A stretch of 16,515 nucleotides of DNA from assembly GCA_027019205.1 (NCBI GenBank), contig JALUWZ010000052.1, forward strand, positions 1 to 16,515, read 5' to 3'. The translations under genes were made by a program, and so were the position numbers. Of the stretch, positions 7,106-14,652 are shown piece by piece. The notes under the pieces were generated by a model. It saw only the letters and a program-made list of their open reading frames with translations, did no database searches and was not told the origin of the DNA. The first letter of the stretch is position 1; every line of letters begins with the position of its first letter. This stretch comes from Emcibacter sp. (GTDB lineage: Bacteria > Pseudomonadota > Alphaproteobacteria > Sphingomonadales > Emcibacteraceae).

Positions 7106-7339
7106 CCGGTCTTGAAAATTCCTTCCTTACACAAGGTTATTTTTCATGTCATAACAGTTATCACAGCTTTGGACTAGGGTCTGTTTGATGATATTTCATA
7201 ATATTCCATTATGTTAACAAATTATTAATTTTCCGGTTCCACAATCAGTGAATTATGGTGTATAGTTAATTATACAGTGTATTCTGCTAAAACTTTAGCT
7301 ATTTTATAAAATGGCATATGGTATTTAGGATAATAAATA
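7106..7339. promoter_or_regulatory. Divergent flagellar control region
   Basis: This is a 234-bp, AT-rich stretch between the first codons of the minus-strand flhX-like gene and flgB. It has no plausible gene. Besides the CtrA-type box it holds several dyads: ATAAC-a-GTTAT (7151-7161), CATAAT-N5-ATTATG (7197-7213), GTATA-N6-TATAC (7260-7275, centred on TTAA) and GCTAAA-AC-TTTAGC (7286-7299). No clear sigma-70 promoter with both hexamers and no sigma-54 TGGCAC-N5-TTGC site could be read. TATAAA at 7305-7310 is a possible -10 for flgB. Confidence 0.6.
7214..7228. promoter_or_regulatory. CtrA-type binding site TTAA-N7-TTAA
   Basis: TTAA (7214-7217), seven bases, TTAA (7225-7228). On the minus strand it reads TTAA-N7-TTAAC, matching the fuller CtrA consensus known from Caulobacter. 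It lies 108 bp from the flhX-like ATG and 111 bp from the flgB ATG, almost exactly midway. The match is read directly. That CtrA binds it is inferred from flagellar context and the cckA gene downstream. Confidence 0.6.
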
Positions 7340-7753
7340 ATGGACCTGAAATCTATTTCTCTTTTCAGTTCTTTAAGCCAGAAAATGGACTGGCTGACAG
7401 AACGGCAAAAGGTCCTGGCACAGAATATTGCCAACGCCAACACACCGGGCTATGTCCCGAGGGATCTGAAGAAAATCAGCTTCAAGGCACATTTGGACCA
7501 GACGAACGCCGCTGGCGATCTGCAAATGCGGACGACGGCAAGGGGGCATATGTCTGCTGATGGCACCGGCGCAAACTATGCGATTGAAGAACAGGATGCC
7601 AAATTTGCAATGGATTCGCCGGATGGCAATGCGGTCAATCTTGAGGATGAGCTGAGCAAAATGGCCAATACCCAGATGGAATATACCATGGCGGTGAATC
7701 TGTACCGCAAGCATGTATCAATGATTAAAACAGTCCTGGGCAGAAGAGGCTAG
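7340..7753 (+). CDS. flgB: Flagellar proximal rod protein FlgB
   Basis: Subunit of the proximal rod that joins the MS ring/FliE to the distal rod. It is exported by the flagellar type III system, so it has no Sec signal. The product is 137 residues, the usual length. The N-terminal rod signature QNIANANTPGYVPRDL lies at about residues 28-43, and the C-terminal helix (about 102-134, with the pattern NTQMEYTMAVNLYRKH) is that of the axial protein family. AGGA at 7327-7330 lies 9 bases before ATG. First gene of the plus-strand flagellar operon, 43 bp before flgC. Confidence 0.95.
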   Translation: MDLKSISLFSSLSQKMDWLTERQKVLAQNIANANTPGYVPRDLKKISFKAHLDQTNAAGDLQMRTTARGHMSADGTGANYAIEEQDAKFAMDSPDGNAVNLEDELSKMANTQMEYTMAVNLYRKHVSMIKTVLGRRG

Positions 7754-7796
7754 GGCTGAAATATTAATTTTTTAAAAGGTAACAGGAGCCGTCCTT

Positions 7797-8204
7797 ATGG
7801 ATCTATCCAAAGCAATGATGATCTCTGCCGCCGGTATGAAGGCGCAAAGTGTCAGGATGCGGGTTATCGCGGAAAATCTTGCCAATGCTTCGTCTTCTGC
7901 GACGGCACCGGGGGTCGACCCTTACCGGCGCAAGGTGGTGACCTTTGCCAACGTCCTTGACACTGAACTTGGCATAACCCGGGTGAAAGTAAAAAAGGTG
8001 ACTTTTGACAGGTCTGATTTTGGATTGCGTTTTGAGCCGGGCCACCCGGCAGCGGACAAGAATGGCTATATCAAGACACCCAATGTCAATGGCCTGGTGG
8101 AAGCAACGGATATGAAGCAATCCCAAAGGTCCTATGAAGCCAACCTCAATGCCATTGAAGTATCAAAAAATATGATGATGCGTACCCTTGACCTGCTCAG
8201 GTAG
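7797..8204 (+). CDS. flgC: Flagellar proximal rod protein FlgC
   Basis: Second proximal rod subunit, exported through the flagellar gate. The product is 135 residues, normal for the family. It starts MDLSKAMMISAAGMKAQS, with the rod motif ENLANASS (about 25-32), then APGVDPYRRK, a middle region with TPNVNGLVEATDMKQSQRSYEAN (about 96-118, location only), and the axial C-terminal helix ending MMMRTLDLLR. AGGAG at 7784-7788 lies 8 bases before the start. It sits between flgB and fliE, the common order of this gene set. Confidence 0.97.
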   Translation: MDLSKAMMISAAGMKAQSVRMRVIAENLANASSSATAPGVDPYRRKVVTFANVLDTELGITRVKVKKVTFDRSDFGLRFEPGHPAADKNGYIKTPNVNGLVEATDMKQSQRSYEANLNAIEVSKNMMMRTLDLLR

Positions 8205-8248
8205 CAGGGCCATGTTGGGGCCAGATTGAAATGAACGGGATATAGACA

Positions 8249-8590
8249 ATGAATCTCAAAGCCATGGATGCCGCAAATGCCTATGCAGGTGCCTTAAAAA
8301 ACCGGGGACTTGCCAGTGGTGTGGGCAAAATTGATGGTATTTCCGGCGCTGCTTCTGTGCGCGGGGAAGGGTCGGGGAGTTTTTCCGATGTGCTGACCGC
8401 CGCCCTGACAGAAACGGAAAAGTCGGTAAATGTCAGTGCAAATACCGGAATAGAGGCCCTGAACGGCAAGGGCAGTCTGGTTGATGTGGTTACCTCCGTC
8501 CAGAATGCGGAAATGGTGCTGGAAACGGTGGTTGCGGTCCGGGACAAGGTGATCTCCGCCTATCAGGATATCATCAAGATGCCGATATAA
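8249..8590 (+). CDS. fliE: Flagellar hook-basal body protein FliE
   Basis: Adaptor between the MS ring and the proximal rod, and the first substrate of the export gate. The product is 113 residues. The N-terminal third is low in conservation (glycine/alanine/serine-rich, about residues 20-45). The C-terminal two thirds carry SFSDVLTAAL, GKGSLVDVVTSVQNAEMVLE-type sequence (about 74-93) and VRDKVISAYQDIIKMPI, the conserved FliE ending. The start has only a weak ribosome binding site (GGGA about 8 bases away). It is 44 bp after flgC and 36 bp before fliQ. Confidence 0.94.
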   Translation: MNLKAMDAANAYAGALKNRGLASGVGKIDGISGAASVRGEGSGSFSDVLTAALTETEKSVNVSANTGIEALNGKGSLVDVVTSVQNAEMVLETVVAVRDKVISAYQDIIKMPI

Positions 8591-8626
8591 TTTATCCCGG
8601 CAACAGCAAGCAAGGAAATACAGAGT

Positions 8627-8893
8627 ATGAACGGGGCAGACGTACTGGACATCGCACGGGAAAGTATATGGGTGTTGATCAAGGTGTCCGGCCCGGTGAT
8701 GCTGGTGGCGTTGTTTGTCGGGCTGTTCATTGCCCTGTTTCAGGCCTTGACCCAGATTCAGGAAATGACCCTGACATTCGTGCCTAAAATAATAGCGATA
8801 TTTATTTCCCTGTTTATATTCATGCCTTATATGAGCCAGACCATGGGGGATTTTATGGCGTTTATTACAGAACGGATTGTGAGCCTTGGTTGA
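8627..8893 (+). CDS. fliQ: Flagellar export gate protein FliQ
   Basis: Small two-helix membrane subunit of the FliP-FliQ-FliR gate. The product is 88 residues, the usual length. It has two hydrophobic hairpin segments at about 16-41 and 52-70, separated by the conserved QALTQIQEMTLTFVPKI (about 38-54). AAGGAAA lies shortly before the ATG. Its last eight bases overlap the start of fliR, so the two are probably translated together. Confidence 0.96.
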   Translation: MNGADVLDIARESIWVLIKVSGPVMLVALFVGLFIALFQALTQIQEMTLTFVPKIIAIFISLFIFMPYMSQTMGDFMAFITERIVSLG

Positions 8894-9647
8894 TGTCCTG
8901 CCTGTGGAGGCCTTCGCCTTTCTGCTGGTATTTGCCCGGCTGGGGGCGATGATCATGATTCTCCCCGCCTTGGGGGAGACCGGAGTCCCCCCGCGCATCA
9001 GGCTGGCTCTGGCTTTGTCGGTTTCCTTTCTTATATATACCGTGGTTCGTACCAGCCTGCCACCTATGCCGGCGTCTCCCTTTCGGCTTGGAATTATGCT
9101 TGTCTTTGAAATTCTGATTGGCATAATGATTGGTGCGTCTATCCGGCTTTTGCTGAGCGCGCTTCATACGGCTGGCACCATTATTGCCATGGAAAGCGGT
9201 CTGGCGCTGGCCCAGGCCTTTGACCCGGCCCAGGGGGCGCAAAGTGCGCTGATGTCAACTTTCCTCACCCTGATGGCCGTGGTGCTGATTTTCATAACCA
9301 ATATGCATCATATGATGATCTCGGCCATGTATGACAGCTATACCCTCTTTCCGGTTGGTGGTGACCTGAAAATGAATGATTTTGCCGAAATTGTCATCAA
9401 TACTGTGGCAAATTCCTTTCTGATCGGGGTACAGATTGCCTCGCCTTTCATTGTTTACGGGCTGGTGTTCAATATTGGTCTGGGTATTCTGGCGCGACTG
9501 ATGCCGCAGTTACAGGTATTTTTTATTGCCATGCCGCTCAATATCATGGCCGGTTTTTTAATCCTCGGGATTGTTCTTGCCGCCGGGATGAACTGGTTCC
9601 TGCAACATATGGAAAGCAGCCTCGCGGCGTTTCTGGTGCCGGGATAA
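8886..9647 (+). CDS. fliR: Flagellar export gate protein FliR, TTG start
   Basis: Single-copy subunit that caps the FliP ring and completes the export gate. The product is 253 residues with about six hydrophobic segments. The N-terminus has FLLVFARLGAMIMILPALGE (about 13-32) followed by VPPRIRLALALS, and a long central region contains ALAQAFDPAQGAQSALMSTF. The reading frame has no ATG near the family's N-terminus. TTG at 8886 gives MVDVLPVEAFAF, which fits FliR N-termini, and lies inside the end of fliQ. GTG at 8904 is the alternative but would trim the start. The overlap points to translational coupling. flhB follows after 6 bp. Confidence 0.94.
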   Translation: MVDVLPVEAFAFLLVFARLGAMIMILPALGETGVPPRIRLALALSVSFLIYTVVRTSLPPMPASPFRLGIMLVFEILIGIMIGASIRLLLSALHTAGTIIAMESGLALAQAFDPAQGAQSALMSTFLTLMAVVLIFITNMHHMMISAMYDSYTLFPVGGDLKMNDFAEIVINTVANSFLIGVQIASPFIVYGLVFNIGLGILARLMPQLQVFFIAMPLNIMAGFLILGIVLAAGMNWFLQHMESSLAAFLVPG

Positions 9648-9653
9648 TATCAG

Positions 9654-10748
9654 ATGGCCGAGGATCAGGACGAGTCCCAGAAAACAGAAGACCCCACCGC
9701 CAAGAAACTGCAGGAGGCGCAGGAAAAGGGTGAAATGGCCAAGAGCCAGGAAGTCAAGCACTGGTTTATCCTGTTTTCTGTGACCATTATCATCATGATT
9801 TCCGCCAAATCCAGCGTGGCCGGTATCCGGGAAATCCTGGGTAATATTCTGGGGGCTTCCTATATTATCCCTGTCGATGGCAATAGTCTGCTGGATTTTG
9901 CCAGCAATATTCTCGGCAGGGTATCCGGCTATATGCTTTTGCCAGCCATTATTCTGATGATCGGAGCATTGCTCGGGGCCGTTATTCAGCACAAACCGAT
10001 GTTCAGTGCGGAAAAGATCATCCCGAAATTAAACAAGATTTCGCTGCTCAGTGGTTTGAAAAAAATGTTTTCACTGCAGAATTTCTTTGAGATCACCAAG
10101 TCCATTCTTAAAATCATTATTGTTGGCAGTGTGGTGTTGTTTCTGGTATGGCCGGACCGTGACCGGCTTGAGCAGATGATGACCCAGGATCCGGGCAATA
10201 TTTCCAACATTATCTATATTCTGGTGCTGCGTATTCTGGGCGGGGTGGTGGCGGTCATGGCAGCGATTGCCGGTCTTGATTTCCTGTTTCAGAAATTTCA
10301 GTTTCTGAAAAAAATGCGGATGACCAAACAGGAAGTCAAGGATGAAATGAAGCAGACCGACGGTGACCCGCATATCAAGGCCCGGCTGCGCCAGATCCGG
10401 CTTGAGCGCGCCCGGACCCGGATGATGGCCGCAGTTCCGGAAGCCGATGTTGTGGTGACCAACCCGACTCATTTTGCAGTTGCCCTGAAATATGATCAGA
10501 CTAAAATGGAGGTGCCGGTGGTGGTCGCCAAGGGAATGGACCATATCGCCCGTAAAATTCGCGAGGTGGCGGAAGAAAATGATATACCTGTTGTGGAAAA
10601 TCCGCCGCTGGCCAGAGCAATATTCGCCACCGTCGAGGTTGATGAGGAAATTCAGGAGGATCATTACAAGGCGGTGGCCGAGGTTGTCGGATATATTATG
10701 CGGCTCCGCAAGGGGGACAATGCCACCTATAGTCCGTCAGAAAGCTGA
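9654..10748 (+). CDS. flhB: Flagellar export switch protein FlhB
   Basis: Inner-membrane protein that switches the export apparatus from rod/hook to filament substrates. The product is 364 residues. The N-terminal cytosolic piece has SQKTEDPTAKKLQEAQEKGE (8-27). Four membrane segments follow in about 36-215 (about 37-53, 92-112, 150-167, 186-208). The linker has the basic MRMTKQEVKDEMKQTDGDP (221-239), and the C-terminal domain holds the autocleavage motif NPTH (270-273). The domain also keeps VVVAKGMDHIARKIREVAEENDIP-type sequence (about 287-310) and PLARAI. All parts for self-cleavage after the Asn are present. It lies 6 bp after fliR and 8 bp before cckA. A separate paralogue of its C-terminal domain is at 6782-7105. 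Confidence 0.97.
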   Translation: MAEDQDESQKTEDPTAKKLQEAQEKGEMAKSQEVKHWFILFSVTIIIMISAKSSVAGIREILGNILGASYIIPVDGNSLLDFASNILGRVSGYMLLPAIILMIGALLGAVIQHKPMFSAEKIIPKLNKISLLSGLKKMFSLQNFFEITKSILKIIIVGSVVLFLVWPDRDRLEQMMTQDPGNISNIIYILVLRILGGVVAVMAAIAGLDFLFQKFQFLKKMRMTKQEVKDEMKQTDGDPHIKARLRQIRLERARTRMMAAVPEADVVVTNPTHFAVALKYDQTKMEVPVVVAKGMDHIARKIREVAEENDIPVVENPPLARAIFATVEVDEEIQEDHYKAVAEVVGYIMRLRKGDNATYSPSES

Positions 10749-10756
10749 CAAACAGC

Positions 10757-13234
10757 GTGCATGACAGTTACAGAGAAGACAGAATTTTGAAAAATGATAT
10801 AAAGACAGTCAGACCCGTCCTGATAAGATCAATTGATTATCCGTTTTTGGTGACGATCGGCGGAATTGGCGGACTTGTCAGTCTGGCCGGCCTGCTGCTT
10901 GGCACCGCTTTGGGGGTTATGCCCCTCGGCTATTTTCTGGCGGCGGTTACCATGGCAATGACCGGTCTGATTATCGGAAAATGCGTATATCAGGGGTGTG
11001 AAACCTCTCCGTCCGGATCAGCTTCCCTTCCGGTAACCCGGCATCCCTTTGCCATAACTTCGGTAGAGGGTGAACTGGTTTACTGTAATATGCCCTATCG
11101 CCGTTTTGTCAGGGATGTGCTGAAAAGAAAAATTCTGTCGCCGCTGGATTTGATGGATGGTGATGAGCAACAGGCGCTGGCGGCTATCATATCATCATTG
11201 GAGGGTGATGAGGTCCGGGTTATCCCGTTTATCTCCCGGGAAGATACTAAAAAATATATCAAGGCTACTCTGAGCCGGAAAGAGGGGCAGGAGGATTTTA
11301 TCAACTGGATATTTTCAGGCTTGACCTCTGCGGATTCTCTGGAAAAGACCGATAGCCCGGCGGGTGGATTTAATCTGGCTCAGCTCGGCTCTATTCTGGA
11401 TATCAGCGATTGCGGGCTGGTTGAGATCACGGAACAGGGACAGATCATCTATGCCAATGATATGCTCCTGCACTGGATTGCCGGTCCTTCGGCGCAGGAT
11501 ATAGAGTTGCCGCAGCCTCTGTCCGATTTCTGTGCGATCAGCCCCCGGCAGTTATCCGGACAGGTCAAGATACAGACCTTGTCCGGGGATGATATGATGC
11601 TGGAATTTTTACCCGTTGAGATGACATCCGGAAATTCGGAAACGATAATCTGTCAGGTTCTTTGCCGTGACTCCAGGGTTTCGTCCAATATTCCAAGTGA
11701 TTTTTCCGGGGGTGAAAATATTAATTTTGACCGTTTTTTCAGAGAATCGCCAATTGGTATCGCCATTGTCACCGCACAGGGGGAAATTCTGGAAAAAAAT
11801 CACATCTTTCGCAATTATATACAGGAACTGGATATCAGGGACAGCCGCAGCCTGAATTTTATCATTGATCCCGATGAATATCAGGAATTTTATGACGGGA
11901 TTACGGCGACCCTCACCACCGGTCAGGCGGTCATGGTCGCCGATGTCGGCTTTAAGGGCCGGGGGGAAAGATATGGCCAGATATATATTACCCGCCTGAA
12001 TAAATTTGCCGATCATGATGATGTTGTCATCCTTTATCTGATTGATACGACGGAACAGAAAAATCTTGAATTGCAATTTGCCCAGTCCCAGAAAATGCAG
12101 GCTGTCGGGCAGCTTGCGGGCGGGGTCGCCCATGATTTCAATAATCTGCTGACGGCAATTATCGGTTTTAGCGATTTGCTCCTCGTGCGTCACGGGCCGG
12201 GGGATCAATCCTTTTCAGATATTATCCAGATCAAGCAGAATGCCAACCGGGCGGCCAATCTGGTCCGGCAGCTTCTGGCCTTTTCACGTCAGCAGACCCT
12301 GCGGCCCAAGGTGTTGGTGATTACCGATGTGCTGGCGGAATTGTCCAATCTTCTGGGGCGCCTGATCGGCGATAATATCGAGCTTCACATGACCCATGGC
12401 CGGAATCTGGGGCAGATCAAGGTCGATCAGGGACAGCTTGAGCAGGTTATTATCAACCTGTGTGTCAATGCCCGGGATGCCATGGAACAGCAGGGGAAAA
12501 TCTCTATCCGGACCCGGAATATTTCCCTGCAGGAATCCCGAAAACTTGGCAAGCGTTATCAGGTTATGCCGCCGAATGAATATGTGCTGCTTGAGGTGGA
12601 AGACAGTGGCTGTGGTATTGCCAAGGAACATCTGGGCAAGATTTTCGAACCCTTCTTCAGCACCAAGGAGGTTGGCAAGGGAACCGGCCTTGGTCTGTCC
12701 ACGGTTTACGGAATTGTCAAGCAGACAGGGGGCTTTGTTTTCCCGGCGAGCGAGGTTGGCGAGGGGACAATATTCAGCATCTATTTACCTGTTTACAAGG
12801 AAGTCCGGAAAGATATAGCAGAAACAGAGAAAGCGGTTTCACAAAAGCCGACCCGGGACCTGACGGGAAAGGGGACAATATTACTGGTCGAGGATGAGGA
12901 TGCGGTCTGTATGTTTGCCTCCCGGGCGCTGCGTAACAAGGGCTATAATGTTTATGAGGCCAACAGCGGCGAGGCGGCGCTGGAATTATTTGGCAAGATT
13001 GAGGATGAGCTGGACCTGTTGATCAGTGATGTGGTTATGCCGATTATGGACGGGCCGACACTGGTGCGTAAAATCCGTGAAACCAATAGTAAACTGAAGG
13101 TGATTTTTATTTCAGGCTATGCAGAAGATGCTTTTGATAAAACCCAGGTCGAAGATGACTTTCATTTTCTGCCCAAGCCCTTCAGCCTTAAACAGCTGGC
13201 CGAACAGGTCAAGGAGGTTCTGGAACGCGACTGA
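10757..13234 (+). CDS. cckA: Hybrid sensor histidine kinase CckA
   Basis: Membrane hybrid kinase/phosphatase that, through ChpT, sets the phosphorylation of CtrA (and CpdR). The product is 825 residues: two membrane segments at about 30-52 and 56-76, a diverged PAS-like region (about 95-190), further PAS domains (about 207-305 and 322-436), HisKA with phosphoacceptor His459 in GGVAHDFNNLL, HATPase with N-box NARDAM (571-576), G1 DSGCGI (616-621) and G2 GTGLGLSTV (642-650), and a C-terminal receiver (about 706-825) with Glu712/Asp713, phosphoacceptor Asp758, Ser786 and Lys807. The stretches QSQKMQAVGQLAGG and QIKQNANRAANLVRQLLAFS are characteristic of CckA. It is longer than the 691-residue Caulobacter protein because of extra PAS sequence. 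The GTG start lies 8 bp after flhB with no clear ribosome binding site; TTG at 10787 is an alternative. It closes the flgB operon. Confidence 0.93.
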   Translation: MHDSYREDRILKNDIKTVRPVLIRSIDYPFLVTIGGIGGLVSLAGLLLGTALGVMPLGYFLAAVTMAMTGLIIGKCVYQGCETSPSGSASLPVTRHPFAITSVEGELVYCNMPYRRFVRDVLKRKILSPLDLMDGDEQQALAAIISSLEGDEVRVIPFISREDTKKYIKATLSRKEGQEDFINWIFSGLTSADSLEKTDSPAGGFNLAQLGSILDISDCGLVEITEQGQIIYANDMLLHWIAGPSAQDIELPQPLSDFCAISPRQLSGQVKIQTLSGDDMMLEFLPVEMTSGNSETIICQVLCRDSRVSSNIPSDFSGGENINFDRFFRESPIGIAIVTAQGEILEKNHIFRNYIQELDIRDSRSLNFIIDPDEYQEFYDGITATLTTGQAVMVADVGFKGRGERYGQIYITRLNKFADHDDVVILYLIDTTEQKNLELQFAQSQKMQAVGQLAGGVAHDFNNLLTAIIGFSDLLLVRHGPGDQSFSDIIQIKQNANRAANLVRQLLAFSRQQTLRPKVLVITDVLAELSNLLGRLIGDNIELHMTHGRNLGQIKVDQGQLEQVIINLCVNARDAMEQQGKISIRTRNISLQESRKLGKRYQVMPPNEYVLLEVEDSGCGIAKEHLGKIFEPFFSTKEVGKGTGLGLSTVYGIVKQTGGFVFPASEVGEGTIFSIYLPVYKEVRKDIAETEKAVSQKPTRDLTGKGTILLVEDEDAVCMFASRALRNKGYNVYEANSGEAALELFGKIEDELDLLISDVVMPIMDGPTLVRKIRETNSKLKVIFISGYAEDAFDKTQVEDDFHFLPKPFSLKQLAEQVKEVLERD

Positions 13235-13431
13235 CGGGGAGAATCAGGCCGTGCAGGAAAGGGATGAAATGGATATAAACAGAAAATAATATGAGAACAA
13301 AATATAAATATATCCTATATTCTTTATATATTTCAATAAATTAAAAATGTTCTTGCAAAATAGAACAAAATATGTACATTTATCTGTGATTGAAACAGAT
13401 GACGCAGTGTGAGATATAGAGGAGACGGATA
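13235..13431. promoter_or_regulatory. AT-rich spacer between cckA and recA
   Basis: 197 bp with no credible gene. It holds two copies of AGAACAAAATAT (13294-13305 and 13362-13373), an AT-only stem-loop AAATATAT/ATATATTT (13306-13313 with 13326-13333, loop 12), and the recA promoter/operator. No GC-rich terminator for the cckA operon is visible. Confidence 0.55.
13349..13380 (+). promoter_or_regulatory. recA promoter with LexA-like (SOS) box
   Basis: A possible -35 TTGCAA (13353-13358) and -10 TACATT (13375-13380) lie 16 bp apart. Within the spacer is GAAC (13363-13366), seven bases, GTAC (13374-13377). The alphaproteobacterial LexA box is GAAC-N7-GAAC (GTTC-N7-GTTC on the other strand), so this is one base off. 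A further GTTC lies at 13349-13352, opposite in sense to the GAAC. A repressor here would cover the polymerase site, as expected for recA. Confidence 0.6.
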
Positions 13432-14517
13432 ATGGCAGCGGCACAGATCAAACTTGTGGGACAGGGAAGAATGGATAAACAAAAGGCACTTGATGCCGCA
13501 TTGAGTCAGATTGAAAGGGCCTTTGGCAAAGGGTCGATCATGAAACTCGGCAAGGGGACCGCGATGGAGGTCGAGGCGATATCCAGCGGCTCGCTCGGGC
13601 TTGATATTGCCCTGGGTATCGGCGGGCTGCCCAAGGGGCGGGTGGTTGAAATCTATGGCCCGGAAAGTTCCGGCAAGACCACTCTTGCCCTGCATGTTGC
13701 AGCGGAAACCCAGCGCGAGGGCGGGGTCGCGGCCTTTATCGACGCCGAACATGCCCTTGATCCGGTTTATGCCAATGCGCTTGGGGTTGATATTGATGAA
13801 TTGCTGATTTCCCAGCCGGATACCGGGGAGCAGGCTCTTGAAATTGCCGATACGCTGGTGCGCTCGGGCGCGGTGGATATACTGGTGATTGACAGTGTCG
13901 CCGCCCTGACGCCGAGGGCGGAACTTGAAGGGGAAATGGGCGACAGCCATGTCGGGCTTCAGGCCCGCCTGATGTCGCAGGCCCTGCGTAAACTGACCGG
14001 TTCAATTTCCAAATCAAAATGCATGGTTATTTTTATCAACCAGATCCGGATGAAAATCGGCGTGATGTATGGCAGCCCGGAAACCACCGCCGGTGGTAAT
14101 GCGCTGAAATTCTATGCGTCTGTCCGGCTGGATATCCGTCGCATCGGGGCGATCAAGGAAAAGGACGAGATCGTTGGCAACCAGACCCGGGTCAAGGTGG
14201 TCAAGAACAAGGTCGCTCCGCCATTCAAGGTCGTTGAATTTGACATTATGTATGGCAAGGGTATTTCCAAGAACGGGGAATTGATTGATCTTGGTGTGAA
14301 GGCCGGGGTGGTTGAAAAATCCGGGTCATGGTATTCCTATGACAGCCAGCGTATCGGACAGGGCCGTGAAAATGCCAAACGTTTCCTGAGGGATAACCCG
14401 GAACTCGCCGACAAGCTGGAACTGTCAATCCGTAAAAGTGAAGGTATTCTTGACGAGGCGATGCTCAAGGAAGGCATGAGCCGGGCCGATGATAATGAGG
14501 GGCCGGATAATAACTGA
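13432..14517 (+). CDS. recA: Recombinase RecA
   Basis: ATP-dependent strand-exchange protein for homologous recombination, and co-protease for LexA self-cleavage. The product is 361 residues. Walker A GPESSGKT lies at 76-83, catalytic Glu106 in FIDAEHALDP, Walker B LVIDS at 151-155, loop L1 near ELEGEMGDSHVG (164-175), and loop L2 in the INQIRMKIG...SPETTAGGNAL segment (about 202-225). The C-terminal domain contains NKVAPPFKVVEFDIMYG, and the tail is acidic (ADDNEGPDNN). The start at 13432 has AGAGGAGA about 7 bases upstream and adds about ten residues before the family core, as in other alphaproteobacterial RecA. MDKQKAL (residue 14) is an internal alternative. It is a single gene with its own promoter and terminator. 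Confidence 0.98.
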   Translation: MAAAQIKLVGQGRMDKQKALDAALSQIERAFGKGSIMKLGKGTAMEVEAISSGSLGLDIALGIGGLPKGRVVEIYGPESSGKTTLALHVAAETQREGGVAAFIDAEHALDPVYANALGVDIDELLISQPDTGEQALEIADTLVRSGAVDILVIDSVAALTPRAELEGEMGDSHVGLQARLMSQALRKLTGSISKSKCMVIFINQIRMKIGVMYGSPETTAGGNALKFYASVRLDIRRIGAIKEKDEIVGNQTRVKVVKNKVAPPFKVVEFDIMYGKGISKNGELIDLGVKAGVVEKSGSWYSYDSQRIGQGRENAKRFLRDNPELADKLELSIRKSEGILDEAMLKEGMSRADDNEGPDNN

Positions 14518-14542
14518 CCTTTAAAGATATCCCTGCTGCTCT

Positions 14543-14571
14543 GGACGCCCGCTGTGGCGTCCTTTTTTTTT
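14543..14571 (+). terminator. Rho-independent terminator of recA
   Basis: GGACGCC (14543-14549) pairs with GGCGTCC (14556-14562) around a 6-base loop, followed directly by nine T (14563-14571). It is a textbook strong terminator 25 bp after the recA stop. Confidence 0.93.
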
Positions 14572-14580
14572 ATACAAAAC

Positions 14581-14609
14581 TGGACAGGCTCCGGTGCAAA
14601 GGCTAAAAC
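14581..14609 (+). promoter_or_regulatory. Putative alaS promoter
   Basis: TGGACA (14581-14586, one base from consensus) and TAAAAC (14604-14609, weak -10) lie 17 bp apart, between the recA terminator and alaS. The -10 overlaps GCTAAAACTTTAG (14602-14614), which also occurs upstream of flgB. AGGAAAGG, about 10 bases before the ATG, serves as the ribosome binding site. Confidence 0.45.
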
Positions 14610-14652
14610 TTTAGGCATATTTACGGGATAGTAGAGGAAAGGTTATATCCAG

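Noticed and set aside
7311..7327. Possible sigma-54 promoter (TGGCATATGG...) before flgB
   Set aside because: The -24 element is partly matched, but there is no GC at the -12 position with correct spacing.
8294..9124. 276-codon minus-strand open frame opposite fliE, fliQ and fliR
   Set aside because: It spans the antisense of three certain genes and has low-complexity basic composition without recognisable motifs.
13235..13260. Terminator after cckA (CTGA...TCAG hairpin)
   Set aside because: The stem is only 4 bp and has no T-tract.
13244..13444. 66-codon minus-strand open frame in the cckA-recA spacer
   Set aside because: It overlaps the recA promoter and start, has a composition expected of AT-rich non-coding DNA (Ile/Tyr/Phe/Ser) and no ribosome binding site.
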